In this document: positions 8,958-16,104 of the stretch, in pieces
Numbering within the stretch: the stretch's first letter is position 1
How the letters are laid out: each line of letters starts with the position of its first letter
Source of the DNA: Lentibacillus saliphilus
Lineage (GTDB): Bacteria; Bacillota; Bacilli; Bacillales; Amphibacillaceae
DNA length: 64,000 nucleotides
Assembly (NCBI RefSeq): GCF_019093865.1
Contig: NZ_JABJXD010000002.1
Span: 124,001-188,000 of the forward strand
Reading direction: 5' to 3'
Notes under the pieces: generated by a model
What the model was told of the DNA's origin: nothing
What the model saw: the letters and a program-made list of their open reading frames with translations, nothing else
Databases searched by the model: none
Position numbers and translations under genes: made by a program

Positions 8958-8971
8958 TGAAAGCGTTTTAA
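8958..8971. promoter_or_regulatory. Candidate CcpA (cre) site upstream of the YjiH-family promoter
   Basis: TGAAAGCGTTTTAA differs at one position from the cre consensus TGWNANCGNTNWCA. Its centre is about 65 bases upstream of the predicted start of transcription, a position at which CcpA activates rather than represses in known cases such as ackA and pta. Carbon control is an inference. Confidence 0.4.
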
Positions 8972-9351
8972 TATCCAGTAATACCAAAATTTATATGTAA
9001 GCTATAACGTTGATATATAAGCTAAAAAGTAAAAGGCATGCAAAATACGAAAAAAATTTTATCATTATTTAAGTGGTCATATTTCATTAATATGTCTGAT
9101 ACTTTTGTGTTCAAACATTCTAAGAAATGAGTGATAGATCAACTCGGTTATCATTTAAAATCACCGATTATTTTTAGTATAATAAGGTTAAGAGGTACAC
9201 ACATGCGATGCTTTAATTGTGTACGATGGAATAGAAGATGGAAACAGTTCACAAGTCCGTTATGAGCTACGCATTCAATCTTTAGTCTTTGTGTATAACA
9301 CATATTCAATACTGTTTTTGATGACGTATCTTGATAAAAGGAGGTGTGACC

Positions 9352-9654
9352 ATGAGTGATATATTAAGAAAAGGATTCCTGTTGGGTCTCGGTGTAGCTG
9401 TCAGTGGAAAGGAACGGGTTGAAAAGGTACTCAACGACCTAGTGGATAAAAATGAGCTGACTCAAGAACAGGCAAAATCGGTCTTAAATAGTTTAATTGA
9501 GAAGGGCGAGGCCAAGGCAAGTGAATGGGATGTTAAACAACATGAACAAACACGAAAGCTCGCAGATGAACTCGGGTTTGCTTTAAAAGAAGACGTAGAA
9601 AAGCTAGCTGCTCGAATAAGTGTGCTGGAAGAAAAATTATATGATCATGAATAA
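9352..9654 (+). CDS. Small phasin-like, coiled-coil protein
   Basis: A 100-residue, Lys/Glu-rich helical protein with a short hydrophobic start (LRKGFLLGLGVAVSGKERVE) and a C-terminal coiled coil (~65-98). It resembles the short phasin-related proteins of Bacillota, which bind polyhydroxyalkanoate granules or regulate their formation; no PHA synthase is in the window, so function is uncertain. The ATG at 9352 has an ideal AAGGAGGTG 5-6 nt upstream; a longer frame from 9331 would run through this site. Single-gene unit, with a terminator at 9672. Confidence 0.7.
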   Translation: MSDILRKGFLLGLGVAVSGKERVEKVLNDLVDKNELTQEQAKSVLNSLIEKGEAKASEWDVKQHEQTRKLADELGFALKEDVEKLAARISVLEEKLYDHE

Positions 9655-9671
9655 ATAACCCTTTTATAGAC

Positions 9672-9713
9672 AATCACCAATGAACTCGAGCGATGTTCTT
9701 TGGTGATTTTTTA
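9672..9713 (+). terminator. Terminator after the phasin-like gene
   Basis: AATCACCAA-T-GAAC pairs with GTTC-T-TTGGTGATT (ending 9708), followed by TTTTT. A single T-T mismatch interrupts a 13-bp stem. Confidence 0.85.
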
Positions 9714-9812
9714 TAGTAACTTGAAAAAAAGCGGGTCTTATACAGGAGTATGTCATTATTTGTTAAAATCATTGTCAACTTTTCACTTTATCTGTATTTT
9801 TAAAAAACACTA

Positions 9813-9841
9813 TTGATTATCGTACGGGAAAACGCTACAAT
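9813..9841 (+). promoter_or_regulatory. Sigma-A promoter of a small ORF
   Basis: TTGATT (9813-9818), 17-nt spacer, TACAAT (9836-9841). It lies 50 bases before the 43-codon ORF at 9892. Confidence 0.7.
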
Positions 9842-9891
9842 GGTAGGGGAAACGTATACAAGTCACGTTGTTTCAGGGGGACAAGGTAACG

Positions 9892-10023
9892 ATGGATAAC
9901 TTTGAGATGATTTATAAGGAGTTTGAATGTGAACTTGGTAGACAATTAAATGATAATGAAGTTGAATTCATTCTTTGGCTGTATGGGCGTTTTCAAGAGG
10001 ACCAGAAGATAACCGTTTCGTGA
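9892..10023 (+). CDS. Small acidic protein of 43 residues
   Basis: The frame encodes 43 residues beginning MDNFEMIYKEFECELGRQ and ending in TGA at 10021-10023. GGGGG and AAGG stand just upstream of the ATG. A consensus promoter precedes it and a hairpin terminator follows, so it forms a complete one-gene transcription unit, which argues that it is real. It is acidic, probably helical, with one Trp and several aromatic residues, no signal peptide and no membrane segment. I do not recognise a named family and give no function. Confidence 0.6.
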   Translation: MDNFEMIYKEFECELGRQLNDNEVEFILWLYGRFQEDQKITVS

Positions 10024-10063
10024 TCCCTACAACAACATCACGTATTAGTTATCAAACTAAATG

Positions 10064-10095
10064 TGACCGGCTTTTTCGTTGCGGTCAGATTTTGT
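10064..10095 (+). terminator. Terminator after the 43-residue ORF
   Basis: TGACCG (10064-10069) pairs with CGGTCA (10082-10087), followed by the T-rich GATTTTGTT. Between here and the next gene (to 10321) there is an imperfect inverted repeat AATCAAGTAT/ATACTTTGATT near 10157-10183, not further explained. Confidence 0.55.
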
Positions 10096-10283
10096 TGTGG
10101 GTTGAGGATGTAAGTCAATCTCATACTTGTTGGAACTTGTCTTTCAAATAATAAATCAAGTATTAAAGGATACTTTGATTATATAGATTAATTGTGTATG
10201 CTCGGTCAATTCATTGCCCGGGATTTTTATATTCACGAGGTCCTTGTATGGGGTGCGCCTTTGTATGGTTCTTCTTATAACCA

Positions 10284-10292
10284 TGTTATAAT
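10284..10292 (+). promoter_or_regulatory. Extended -10 promoter of ywdI-ywdK
   Basis: TG-T-TATAAT (10284-10292), an extended -10 element 30 nt before the ywdI start. The nearest TTGTAT (10261) is 20 nt away, too far for a standard -35. The palindrome ATGGTT-N8-AACCAT (10265-10284) lies over the spacer and could bind a regulator. Confidence 0.55.
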
Positions 10293-10321
10293 GATAACAG
10301 TTATTGGAAGGGGGTATTGAC

Positions 10322-10606
10322 GTGAATGTGACCCATGAAACGATCATTGAAAAAATGATAGAGGAATTAAAAATTGCCCGTCAAGCCGGCTTAAGTGATA
10401 AAGAAGTTATTCAACACGTGGCAAATGTGCGTTTGCTTGGGGATTTACTCATTGGTGATACGCAACCATCAGCAATAAATAAACAACAAGGTGTTTCGCC
10501 ATCTGACCATAAACAGGGCGCGTCCCAGCATTCTCAAAAAGGACTAACGTTGTCTGATTTTGACTTTGAAGACGATGACGTGTCCGATTCTCTATTAGAC
10601 TTTTAA
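10322..10606 (+). CDS. ywdI: YwdI-family protein (DUF5327)
   Basis: A 94-residue protein with a helical N-terminal half (VTHETIIEKMIEELKIARQA) and a low-complexity Ser/Gln-rich linker, ending in an acidic tail (DFDFEDDDVSDSLLDF). It matches the YwdI/DUF5327 pattern, and the downstream gene is ywdK as in B. subtilis. GTG at 10322 is chosen because GGAAGGGGG lies 6-8 nt before it; a TTG at 10304 would put this signal inside the gene. Function unknown. Confidence 0.7.
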   Translation: MNVTHETIIEKMIEELKIARQAGLSDKEVIQHVANVRLLGDLLIGDTQPSAINKQQGVSPSDHKQGASQHSQKGLTLSDFDFEDDDVSDSLLDF

Positions 10607-10620
10607 CTGAAGGGTGTGCA

Positions 10621-10995
10621 ATGATGATGAAGTTATTTCTATTAATAGGTGTCGTAAACGGTTTTTTGGCTGTAGCACTTGGTGCATTTGGCGCGCACGG
10701 ACTTGAGGGTAAAATCTCTGCAAAGGCGTTAAGCATATGGGAAAAAGCGGTCAATTATCAAATGTTTCATACGATGGCACTGCTCGTTACGGGCATACTA
10801 GCTGGTAAAATTCAAAGCACCGGCATTATGTGGGCTGGGGGATTGTTCACAGCGGGGATTGTCTTATTTTCAGGATCACTCTATGCATACGCCATATGGG
10901 GAAGTAAATTTTTAGCGATGATTACGCCATTTGGTGGCGTGACGTTCTTAATTGGCTGGATACTGTTGGGCTATGCTGTTGTTAAATACCTATAA
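10621..10995 (+). CDS. ywdK: DUF423 family membrane protein YwdK
   Basis: A 124-residue protein with four predicted membrane helices and the family signature LGAFGAHGLEGKI near residue 20 and WEKAVNYQMFHTMALL at ~40-55. Three consecutive ATGs (10621, 10624, 10627) follow AAGGGTG (10611-10617); the second or third may be the true start. It lies 14 bases after ywdI and is co-transcribed. Its 3' end overlaps the end of the convergent small membrane gene by 14 bases. No biochemical role is known for the family. Confidence 0.8.
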   Translation: MMMKLFLLIGVVNGFLAVALGAFGAHGLEGKISAKALSIWEKAVNYQMFHTMALLVTGILAGKIQSTGIMWAGGLFTAGIVLFSGSLYAYAIWGSKFLAMITPFGGVTFLIGWILLGYAVVKYL

Positions 10996-11233
10996 ATAGC
11001 ATTGTCGTTATGATAAAGAGCAAAATAGCTCTGGAAAACTGCTTTAACGCATGTGCTTGTTGATGTGTGTACATGGCGACCATGCCGTCAAAGATAAGGC
11101 TCGCTGCAATTCCATAAACAGCGATCACCAACAACAAAAAAAATCCTTTTACAATGGCTATAATACTGGTCAATATGACAATGCCCAATGCTGCGAGCTC
11201 CAGCTTCATAAATTTTTCAAACGGATGGTTCAT
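10982..11233 (-). CDS. Small membrane protein of unknown function (83 residues)
   Basis: The sequence from the ATG at 11233 has a charged N-terminus and two or three hydrophobic stretches (~13-47 and ~68-83). AGAGGCGAT stands just upstream of that ATG; the frame continues upstream for 34 codons through a non-coding-looking stretch with no ribosome site. The gene lies between ywdK and gerQ, where B. subtilis has no gene to my knowledge. I do not recognise the family. Confidence 0.55.
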   Translation of the reverse strand: MNHPFEKFMKLELAALGIVILTSIIAIVKGFFLLLVIAVYGIAASLIFDGMVAMYTHQQAHALKQFSRAILLFIITTMLFIGI

Positions 11234-11324
11234 ATTGATCGCCTCTTTGTCACATGCATGTATTGTTAGGATCACCTTATAGCTGATCGTTACGTTAACA
11301 GATAATAAACAACAAATGTGATAA

Positions 11325-11361
11325 AAAAACGGCACAGCGTATCGTTCACCGTGCCGTTTTT
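11325..11361. terminator. Bidirectional terminator below gerQ
   Basis: AAAAACGGCAC (11325-11335) pairs perfectly with GTGCCGTTTTT (11351-11361). The oligo-A on one side and oligo-T on the other allow termination on both strands; the gerQ transcript (minus strand) is the one that needs it. Confidence 0.85.
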
Positions 11362-11418
11362 GCTGTGTCTTCGTATATATATCGTTACTGTTTTATAAGT
11401 CTCCCAAAGGCGGCTGTG

Positions 11419-11892
11419 CTACCGTGGCTGGTATAAACTAAGCTGACCTTGTGAATTAAAAGGGTAGCTATAATTAATCTCTTCATCAAATGTAATGTAG
11501 TCGAGATAGATCATTAATAAAATGTACCGTTTACCTGTTTCAGGATCGCTAATAATGATATGGTCTCTGCCGGCAGCTTCAATAACACCTTTAAAAATTT
11601 TGGCATTCCATTTTTCGTTGTTTTCAAACGTCATGTAAATTGTAGCTACCTTACCTCTGTTCAAACGTAATATGTTTTCGACGTAAGATTGCTCCATTGG
11701 TAGCATCCCTGAGACACCACCAGGAATAGTAGGTGTTTGAAATTGTTGCGGCTGTTGCTGTGGCATTTGAGTATATTGGTATGGATAATAAGCTGGAGAT
11801 GATTGTGGGTAATAGTAATTTGGATAACCGCTCGTATAAGAACCACTCATATATTGCTGCTGCCGACTTTCATTCTGATCTTGTTCACTCAT
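11419..11892 (-). CDS. gerQ: Spore coat protein GerQ
   Basis: A 157-residue protein. The N-terminal third is rich in Tyr, Gln, Ser and Pro, as in coat proteins. The conserved core begins GMLPMEQSYVENILRLNRGK (~62-81) and continues to ~145. GerQ (YwdL) is a substrate of the coat transglutaminase Tgl and is needed to place CwlJ in the coat. Its neighbour cwlJ is immediately upstream on the same strand, 55 bases away, as in B. subtilis. The ATG has AGGAGGGG ahead of it. Expression in the mother cell under sigma-E is expected from the family, not shown by the sequence. Confidence 0.92.
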   Translation of the reverse strand: MSEQDQNESRQQQYMSGSYTSGYPNYYYPQSSPAYYPYQYTQMPQQQPQQFQTPTIPGGVSGMLPMEQSYVENILRLNRGKVATIYMTFENNEKWNAKIFKGVIEAAGRDHIIISDPETGKRYILLMIYLDYITFDEEINYSYPFNSQGQLSLYQPR

Positions 11893-11947
11893 GAAAACCC
11901 CTCCTTAATATCTTGTGCTTGTTGCAAGTCTCAACCGCACCACTCTC

Positions 11948-12373
11948 CTAACGAAAGACAGCGGGGCAGTTGGTTGCAGTGGGTGTATAAAAACAGTGTG
12001 CTTTGAATCTGCCACTGTTCCACTGGTTAAACCATTGTGCTGGGCAGCTTCCTTCTGGTCGGAAAAACCATAACGAATTCGAAGCTGGATGAAACCGTTC
12101 CCCTCGTATAACCCTTCTTGCTAGTTGTCTATCAGCCTCACGAGCCCGCTGATAAAAATAGCCCTTCTGTGTTGCTTCAAACCCTCCAGGACTTTGAAAA
12201 ACCATATCATTGATATTTCTAAGGTCCGTAAAATCGAGACAATCTGATAAGACACGGTTGACTCCGACATTACCGACCATGAGCATGCCCAGTTGCCCGT
12301 CGCCTTCTGCTTCAGCGCGCATTAATCGTGCAAGCAGGTCAACATCATTATCTGTAGCCGCAACGACAGCCAT
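11948..12373 (-). CDS. cwlJ: Spore cortex-lytic enzyme CwlJ
   Basis: A 141-residue SleB/CwlJ-type cell-wall hydrolase without a signal peptide, which is normal for CwlJ. Motifs include LMRAEAEGDGQLGMLMVGNV (~15-34, with the likely catalytic Glu), GYFYQRA and SLWFFRPEGSCPAQWFNQW. It degrades spore cortex peptidoglycan during germination, typically in response to Ca-dipicolinate. The ATG at 12373 follows GAGGTG by 6 nt, and the product then starts MAVV as in B. subtilis; two or three extra codons upstream are excluded. gerQ follows. Confidence 0.92.
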   Translation of the reverse strand: MAVVAATDNDVDLLARLMRAEAEGDGQLGMLMVGNVGVNRVLSDCLDFTDLRNINDMVFQSPGGFEATQKGYFYQRAREADRQLARRVIRGERFHPASNSLWFFRPEGSCPAQWFNQWNSGRFKAHCFYTPTATNCPAVFR

Positions 12374-12487
12374 AACAAACACCTCGTTTCATTAAAACTC
12401 AAGACTGCACTCAATTAAACGTATGCGTATGATCACTCTTATATGATAGCTATGTTTCATTTGAAGGAATATACATTAAAGGTCATA

Positions 12488-12526
12488 AAAACGAGCACTC
12501 TGTATTGTGAACAGAATGCTCGTTTT
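12488..12526 (-). terminator. Terminator of hemQ
   Basis: AAAACGAGCACTCTGT (12488-12503) pairs with ACAGAATGCTCGTTTT (12511-12526), one mismatch in 16. A T-run follows the stem in minus-strand sense, 19 bases after the hemQ stop. Confidence 0.85.
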
Positions 12527-12544
12527 GGCGAATGATATTAAGAT

Positions 12545-13294
12545 TTATACATGGAAATATCTAGGTAATTCCTCTTTGTCTAAATAATGACTAATGAAGA
12601 AATATCCAAACTCACCGTATCTTGAACTCACTTCGTCGAATCTCATTTCATAAACGATCTTCTTTAATTCTAGTACGTCATGAGCAAAAAGTGTGACGCC
12701 CCATTCCCAGTCATCAAATCCAATTGATCCTGTTATAATTTGCTTCACTTTTCCAGCATATTTGCGACCGGTCATGCTGTGCTCGTATAATAACTTGCCG
12801 CGATCAGCTTTTTCTAACGTGTACCAGTTATCATTGCCTTCTCGTCTACGATTCATTGGATAAAACGACATATATTCCCATTTTGGTAAGATAGGCTTAA
12901 GGCGTGCTTGTGTTTCTGGTAATGTTTCAGGGTCAACGCCATCTTTTTGTGGGCGATACTTAGCCAATTCAACGACTGACACATAAGAATGGGCGGGCAT
13001 TAAGAAATCACCCATTTTTGATTTGTTCAGCTCTGTTTCCATTTCTGTTAGTTCTTCCATTGTCGGTCTCAGCAGCATAAACATTAAATCCGCTTTTTGC
13101 CCAACCACTTTATACAGCGCGTGGCTACCTTGTTGAGCATTCTCAACGGCTTCCCATTTTGTAAGTATTTTATTGAATTCCGTTAAAGCAGCTTCTCGTT
13201 CTTGGTGTGATGCGAGCTTCCAAGATGTCCAATCTATTGTCCGCATGTCATGCAGCGTGTACCAGCCATCCATTGTTTCCACAGCTTCAACCAT
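12545..13294 (-). CDS. hemQ: Coproheme decarboxylase HemQ
   Basis: A 249-residue chlorite-dismutase-fold protein, the usual length. It makes haem b from Fe-coproporphyrin III by peroxide-dependent decarboxylation, the last step of the coproporphyrin-dependent pathway of Gram-positive bacteria. Tyr145 lies in the family motif YPMNRRR (145-151) and His172 in YEHSMTGR is at the position of the axial haem ligand. The ATG follows AAAGGAGA. Single-gene unit, divergent from pta as in B. subtilis (ywfI-pta). Confidence 0.93.
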   Translation of the reverse strand: MVEAVETMDGWYTLHDMRTIDWTSWKLASHQEREAALTEFNKILTKWEAVENAQQGSHALYKVVGQKADLMFMLLRPTMEELTEMETELNKSKMGDFLMPAHSYVSVVELAKYRPQKDGVDPETLPETQARLKPILPKWEYMSFYPMNRRREGNDNWYTLEKADRGKLLYEHSMTGRKYAGKVKQIITGSIGFDDWEWGVTLFAHDVLELKKIVYEMRFDEVSSRYGEFGYFFISHYLDKEELPRYFHV

Positions 13295-13631
13295 GATCTA
13301 TCTGTCTCCTTTATGTATAGTCTTATGTTCTCATTTCACTATAACATAATTGATAATAGGGGCATATCGAAGACGCCTAGACGGCGAAAATTGCTGTCTA
13401 TTAAAACATATAAAGGATTCTTTGATGTAAGTCGTTGTTTAACAAGAACTTGAGATATGTGTCGTGAATGGGTAAGCGTCAATAGATTGTCACAGTTTCA
13501 GTTGTTTCGTGCTGAGAATTATGTATGAATGGTTTATCATGGAATTAGGGCAAACTTATTGTAAAGGTTGCTTAATGGCTTCATGCATTTTTAAAATTTC
13601 ATCATATGATTACCTTATTGGAGGCATCGAT
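13295..13631. other. Divergent hemQ/pta promoter region, no confident signal
   Basis: This 337-base gap should contain promoters for both genes. A weak pair TTGTTT (13502) and TATGAA (13524) with 16-nt spacing could serve pta. The frame of pta stays open upstream to 13509 but carries no ribosome site there. I found no clear cre site or other operator. Confidence 0.4.
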
Positions 13632-14603
13632 ATGGAACATTTAATCAATCATTTAACAGAAAAAGTACGTGGAAGAGAGCGATCGATTGTTTTTCCGGAG
13701 GCATTGGATGAACGTATTTTACTGGCGGCTAGTCAATTAAGTGCTGCGAACATTTTGCAGCCGATATTAATCGGTGAACGTGAAGCCGTTTTAGCTGAAG
13801 CAGAGCGGGTCAAAGTTGATATCGGTATGTGCAAAATTTTGGATCCACTTAATTATGACGGTTTTGATGATATGGTTTCTGAGTTTGTAAAGCTGAGGAA
13901 GGGAAAAGCGACCGACGCTTCGGCAAGAGAGACGTTACGTGATGTAAACTATTTTGGGACAATGCTTGTTCATATGGGTGAAGCGGACGGGCTTGTTAGT
14001 GGTGCAACGCATTCGACAGCTGATACGGTTAGACCTGCATTCCAAATTATTAAAACGAAACCAGGTATTCAAAGAACGTCTGGTGCATTTGTCATGATTC
14101 GTGAAAAAGAGGCGTACGTTTTTGCCGATTGTGCAATTAACATCGAGCCTGATAGCCAAACGTTAGCTGAAATTGCGATTAAAAGTGCCGAGACGGCGCG
14201 CGTGTTTAATATTGAACCTCGTGTTGCTATGCTCAGTTTTTCTTCAAAGGGATCGGCGCATTCTGAGGTGACAGAACGGATTGAGGAAGCATTGACGATT
14301 GCACGCGAAAAAGAGCCATCACTCATAATAGATGGCGAGCTGCAGTTCGATGCAGCCTATGTTCCGGAGGTCGCGCAACTAAAAGCGCCTAACTCGGTCA
14401 TACAAGGCAATGCGACTGTATTCGTTTTTCCAACATTAGACGCCGGCAATATTGCGTACAAAATTACCCAGCGCCTCGGTGGCTTTAATGCACTTGGACC
14501 AATTTTGCAAGGACTCAACAAGCCTGTTAATGACTTATCACGCGGCTGTAGTGCGGAAGACGTTTTCAAAATTGCTTTAATTACTGCTGCTCAGGCTGAA
14601 TAA
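13632..14603 (+). CDS. pta: Phosphate acetyltransferase
   Basis: A 323-residue short-form phosphotransacetylase, the same length as the B. subtilis enzyme. It interconverts acetyl-CoA and acetyl phosphate, forming the overflow acetate pathway with acetate kinase. Family stretches include MGEADGLVSGATHSTADTVR (~115-135) and the C-terminal LNKPVNDLSRGCSAEDV. The ATG at 13632 follows GGAGG with an 8-nt gap; upstream codons are not used. A terminator follows within 15 bases. Confidence 0.93.
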   Translation: MEHLINHLTEKVRGRERSIVFPEALDERILLAASQLSAANILQPILIGEREAVLAEAERVKVDIGMCKILDPLNYDGFDDMVSEFVKLRKGKATDASARETLRDVNYFGTMLVHMGEADGLVSGATHSTADTVRPAFQIIKTKPGIQRTSGAFVMIREKEAYVFADCAINIEPDSQTLAEIAIKSAETARVFNIEPRVAMLSFSSKGSAHSEVTERIEEALTIAREKEPSLIIDGELQFDAAYVPEVAQLKAPNSVIQGNATVFVFPTLDAGNIAYKITQRLGGFNALGPILQGLNKPVNDLSRGCSAEDVFKIALITAAQAE

Positions 14604-14614
14604 CGGTAAAGTGT

Positions 14615-14660
14615 AAAAGCTGCGTCACAGCAAGGACCTGTGAGCAGCTTTTATTTTTGT
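14615..14660 (+). terminator. Terminator of pta
   Basis: AAAAGCTGC-gt-CACAG pairs with CTGTG-a-GCAGCTTTT (ending 14652), then ATTTTT. Confidence 0.88.
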
Positions 14661-14729
14661 GGAATTGCTTTTAGTAATAGGGATAGAAGACGAAAATGGC
14701 TTAACATTGATCCTATCCAATAGCCCTCA

Positions 14730-15126
14730 GAGGCTGGGACATTACTTAAAGTTTACCTCAAAAGACGAACAATGCTCTATATCAGCTCCGGAAATATACG
14801 TGGACTCCGGCGGGAGGAAAGGCATAGGTTAGACCCCGCAGTGCGTTAGGGAAGGAAGGCTAAAGTCGCGACGACAATCGCCACGCCTTCATGACCAACG
14901 TCCTGTTGGCCCGAGGCTAACCGAGGGGATGTTCGATTAAATTCGGCGCGTCCTGCGCCAACATCGAACGACTAACCTCCTGTTAGCCCGCGGCCGACTA
15001 AGTTCGGTCACGTCCTGTGACCAACGTCGCCACTAAAACATCGTGTTTGTCGGTCGCGAAGTATATTTCCAGAGCGGTCGTATTGTTCGGCTCTTCATTT
15101 GATAAAACTTCTTTTGTCCCAGCCTC
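14730..15126. repeat. Structured intergenic repeat, copy 2 (397 nt, longest form)
   Basis: Bounded by GAGGCTGGGAC (14730-14740) and its inverse TGTCCCAGCCTC (15115-15126), between convergent pta and lipL. The left half is close to copy 1 up to about 14915. The centre then carries a series of mini-hairpins: CCAAC-GTCCT-GTTGG (14895-14909), GGCGC-GTCCT-GCGCC (14945-14959, inside an outer GTTCGAT/ATCGAAC stem 14931-14969), CTAAC-CTCCT-GTTAG (14972-14986), GGTCAC-GTCCT-GTGACC (15006-15022) and AAAC-ATCGT-GTTT (15036-15048). Stems differ, the 5-nt loop hardly does. The element ends 4 bases before the lipL stop codon. Confidence 0.85.
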
Positions 15127-15130
15127 ATAA

Positions 15131-15988
15131 TCAGTCTTGCATCGCCAAAATATCTGCATTTCTTTGACACATTTGTGCATAACGTTTTTCGAAAATTTGA
15201 CGTTCAAATGCATTGTTTTGCTGAAGGGTTGTCACCGTACCCATTTGTGAGAGCGTGTCTTCCGCGCGTTTTTTAACATCAGCAATTGTTAGATGTATGT
15301 TCAGCAGTTCATTGAGCGAAGCCATCACACGTGGATCGATTGCTGGATAAGTAAATGTAGTCGGTGCATCGCTTAGTGCAATGTTATAGAAATCACGAAT
15401 TAAAGCCGCGCGCTTCAAGCTATCTCCGAAAATGTCCAAATAAATTTGCACAGCAACGGCATTGCGAATTCGACGTTGTGAAATGCCAGAAAACTTCCTC
15501 CCTTGAATACTGAGATCATAATCACCTGGACAATAGGATCCAACAATTTCATACGCTTCAATGGCGTCTGTTACATCAGCGAACATATTTTTTACGACCT
15601 TAACCATCATGTGATACCCATCGTCTATGGACACGTGCTTGGCATCAGGCAATACAAGCGATATATTCAGCACACCATCATCAAGCGCGACAGCAAGTCC
15701 ACCTGAATTCCGGACGATGACCTGAAAACCATGCTCATTGAGATGTTTTACTCCTGCGCTAATGTTTGGAAGACGCGCATCAGGAATGCCTAGTACAATC
15801 GTATTATCGTGCGCCCATAAGCGCGCTGCTGCGGGTGAAGCGCCTTTACTCACCGCTGTTGCCAATGCATCATCAATGGCAAAAGACGCCAGCGCTGTAT
15901 TTGGCGTTTCATAAATAGTGTCAACATCCGTATGGTCTAACCAGCGATATGTATGATTGGGTTTAATAGATGAATGTAAATGTACCAT
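15131..15988 (-). CDS. lipL: Octanoyl-[GcvH]:protein N-octanoyltransferase LipL
   Basis: A 285-residue protein of the lipoate ligase/LipB fold, matching B. subtilis LipL (YwfL). It moves octanoyl groups from the glycine-cleavage protein GcvH to the E2 subunits of dehydrogenase complexes. The catalytic cysteine is Cys153 in GSYCPGDYDL, followed by GRKFSGISQRR; RNSGG near residue 93 is the family's substrate motif. Divergent from ywfO. Confidence 0.88.
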   Translation of the reverse strand: MVHLHSSIKPNHTYRWLDHTDVDTIYETPNTALASFAIDDALATAVSKGASPAAARLWAHDNTIVLGIPDARLPNISAGVKHLNEHGFQVIVRNSGGLAVALDDGVLNISLVLPDAKHVSIDDGYHMMVKVVKNMFADVTDAIEAYEIVGSYCPGDYDLSIQGRKFSGISQRRIRNAVAVQIYLDIFGDSLKRAALIRDFYNIALSDAPTTFTYPAIDPRVMASLNELLNIHLTIADVKKRAEDTLSQMGTVTTLQQNNAFERQIFEKRYAQMCQRNADILAMQD

Positions 15989-16104
15989 CTTATTTTTAGA
16001 CCTTTCCTGACTCGATAAATAGTTTGTTATAAGAGCCCCTTTTTCTATATGTGTTTCTATTATATACTATATTAAAATCGTCTAAAAGAAACGGGTTGAA
16101 ACCA

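Noticed and set aside
13509-13631. N-terminal extension of Pta by 41 residues
   Set aside because: The frame is open upstream, but the ideal GGAGG precedes ATG 13632 and the resulting 323-residue protein has the normal family length.
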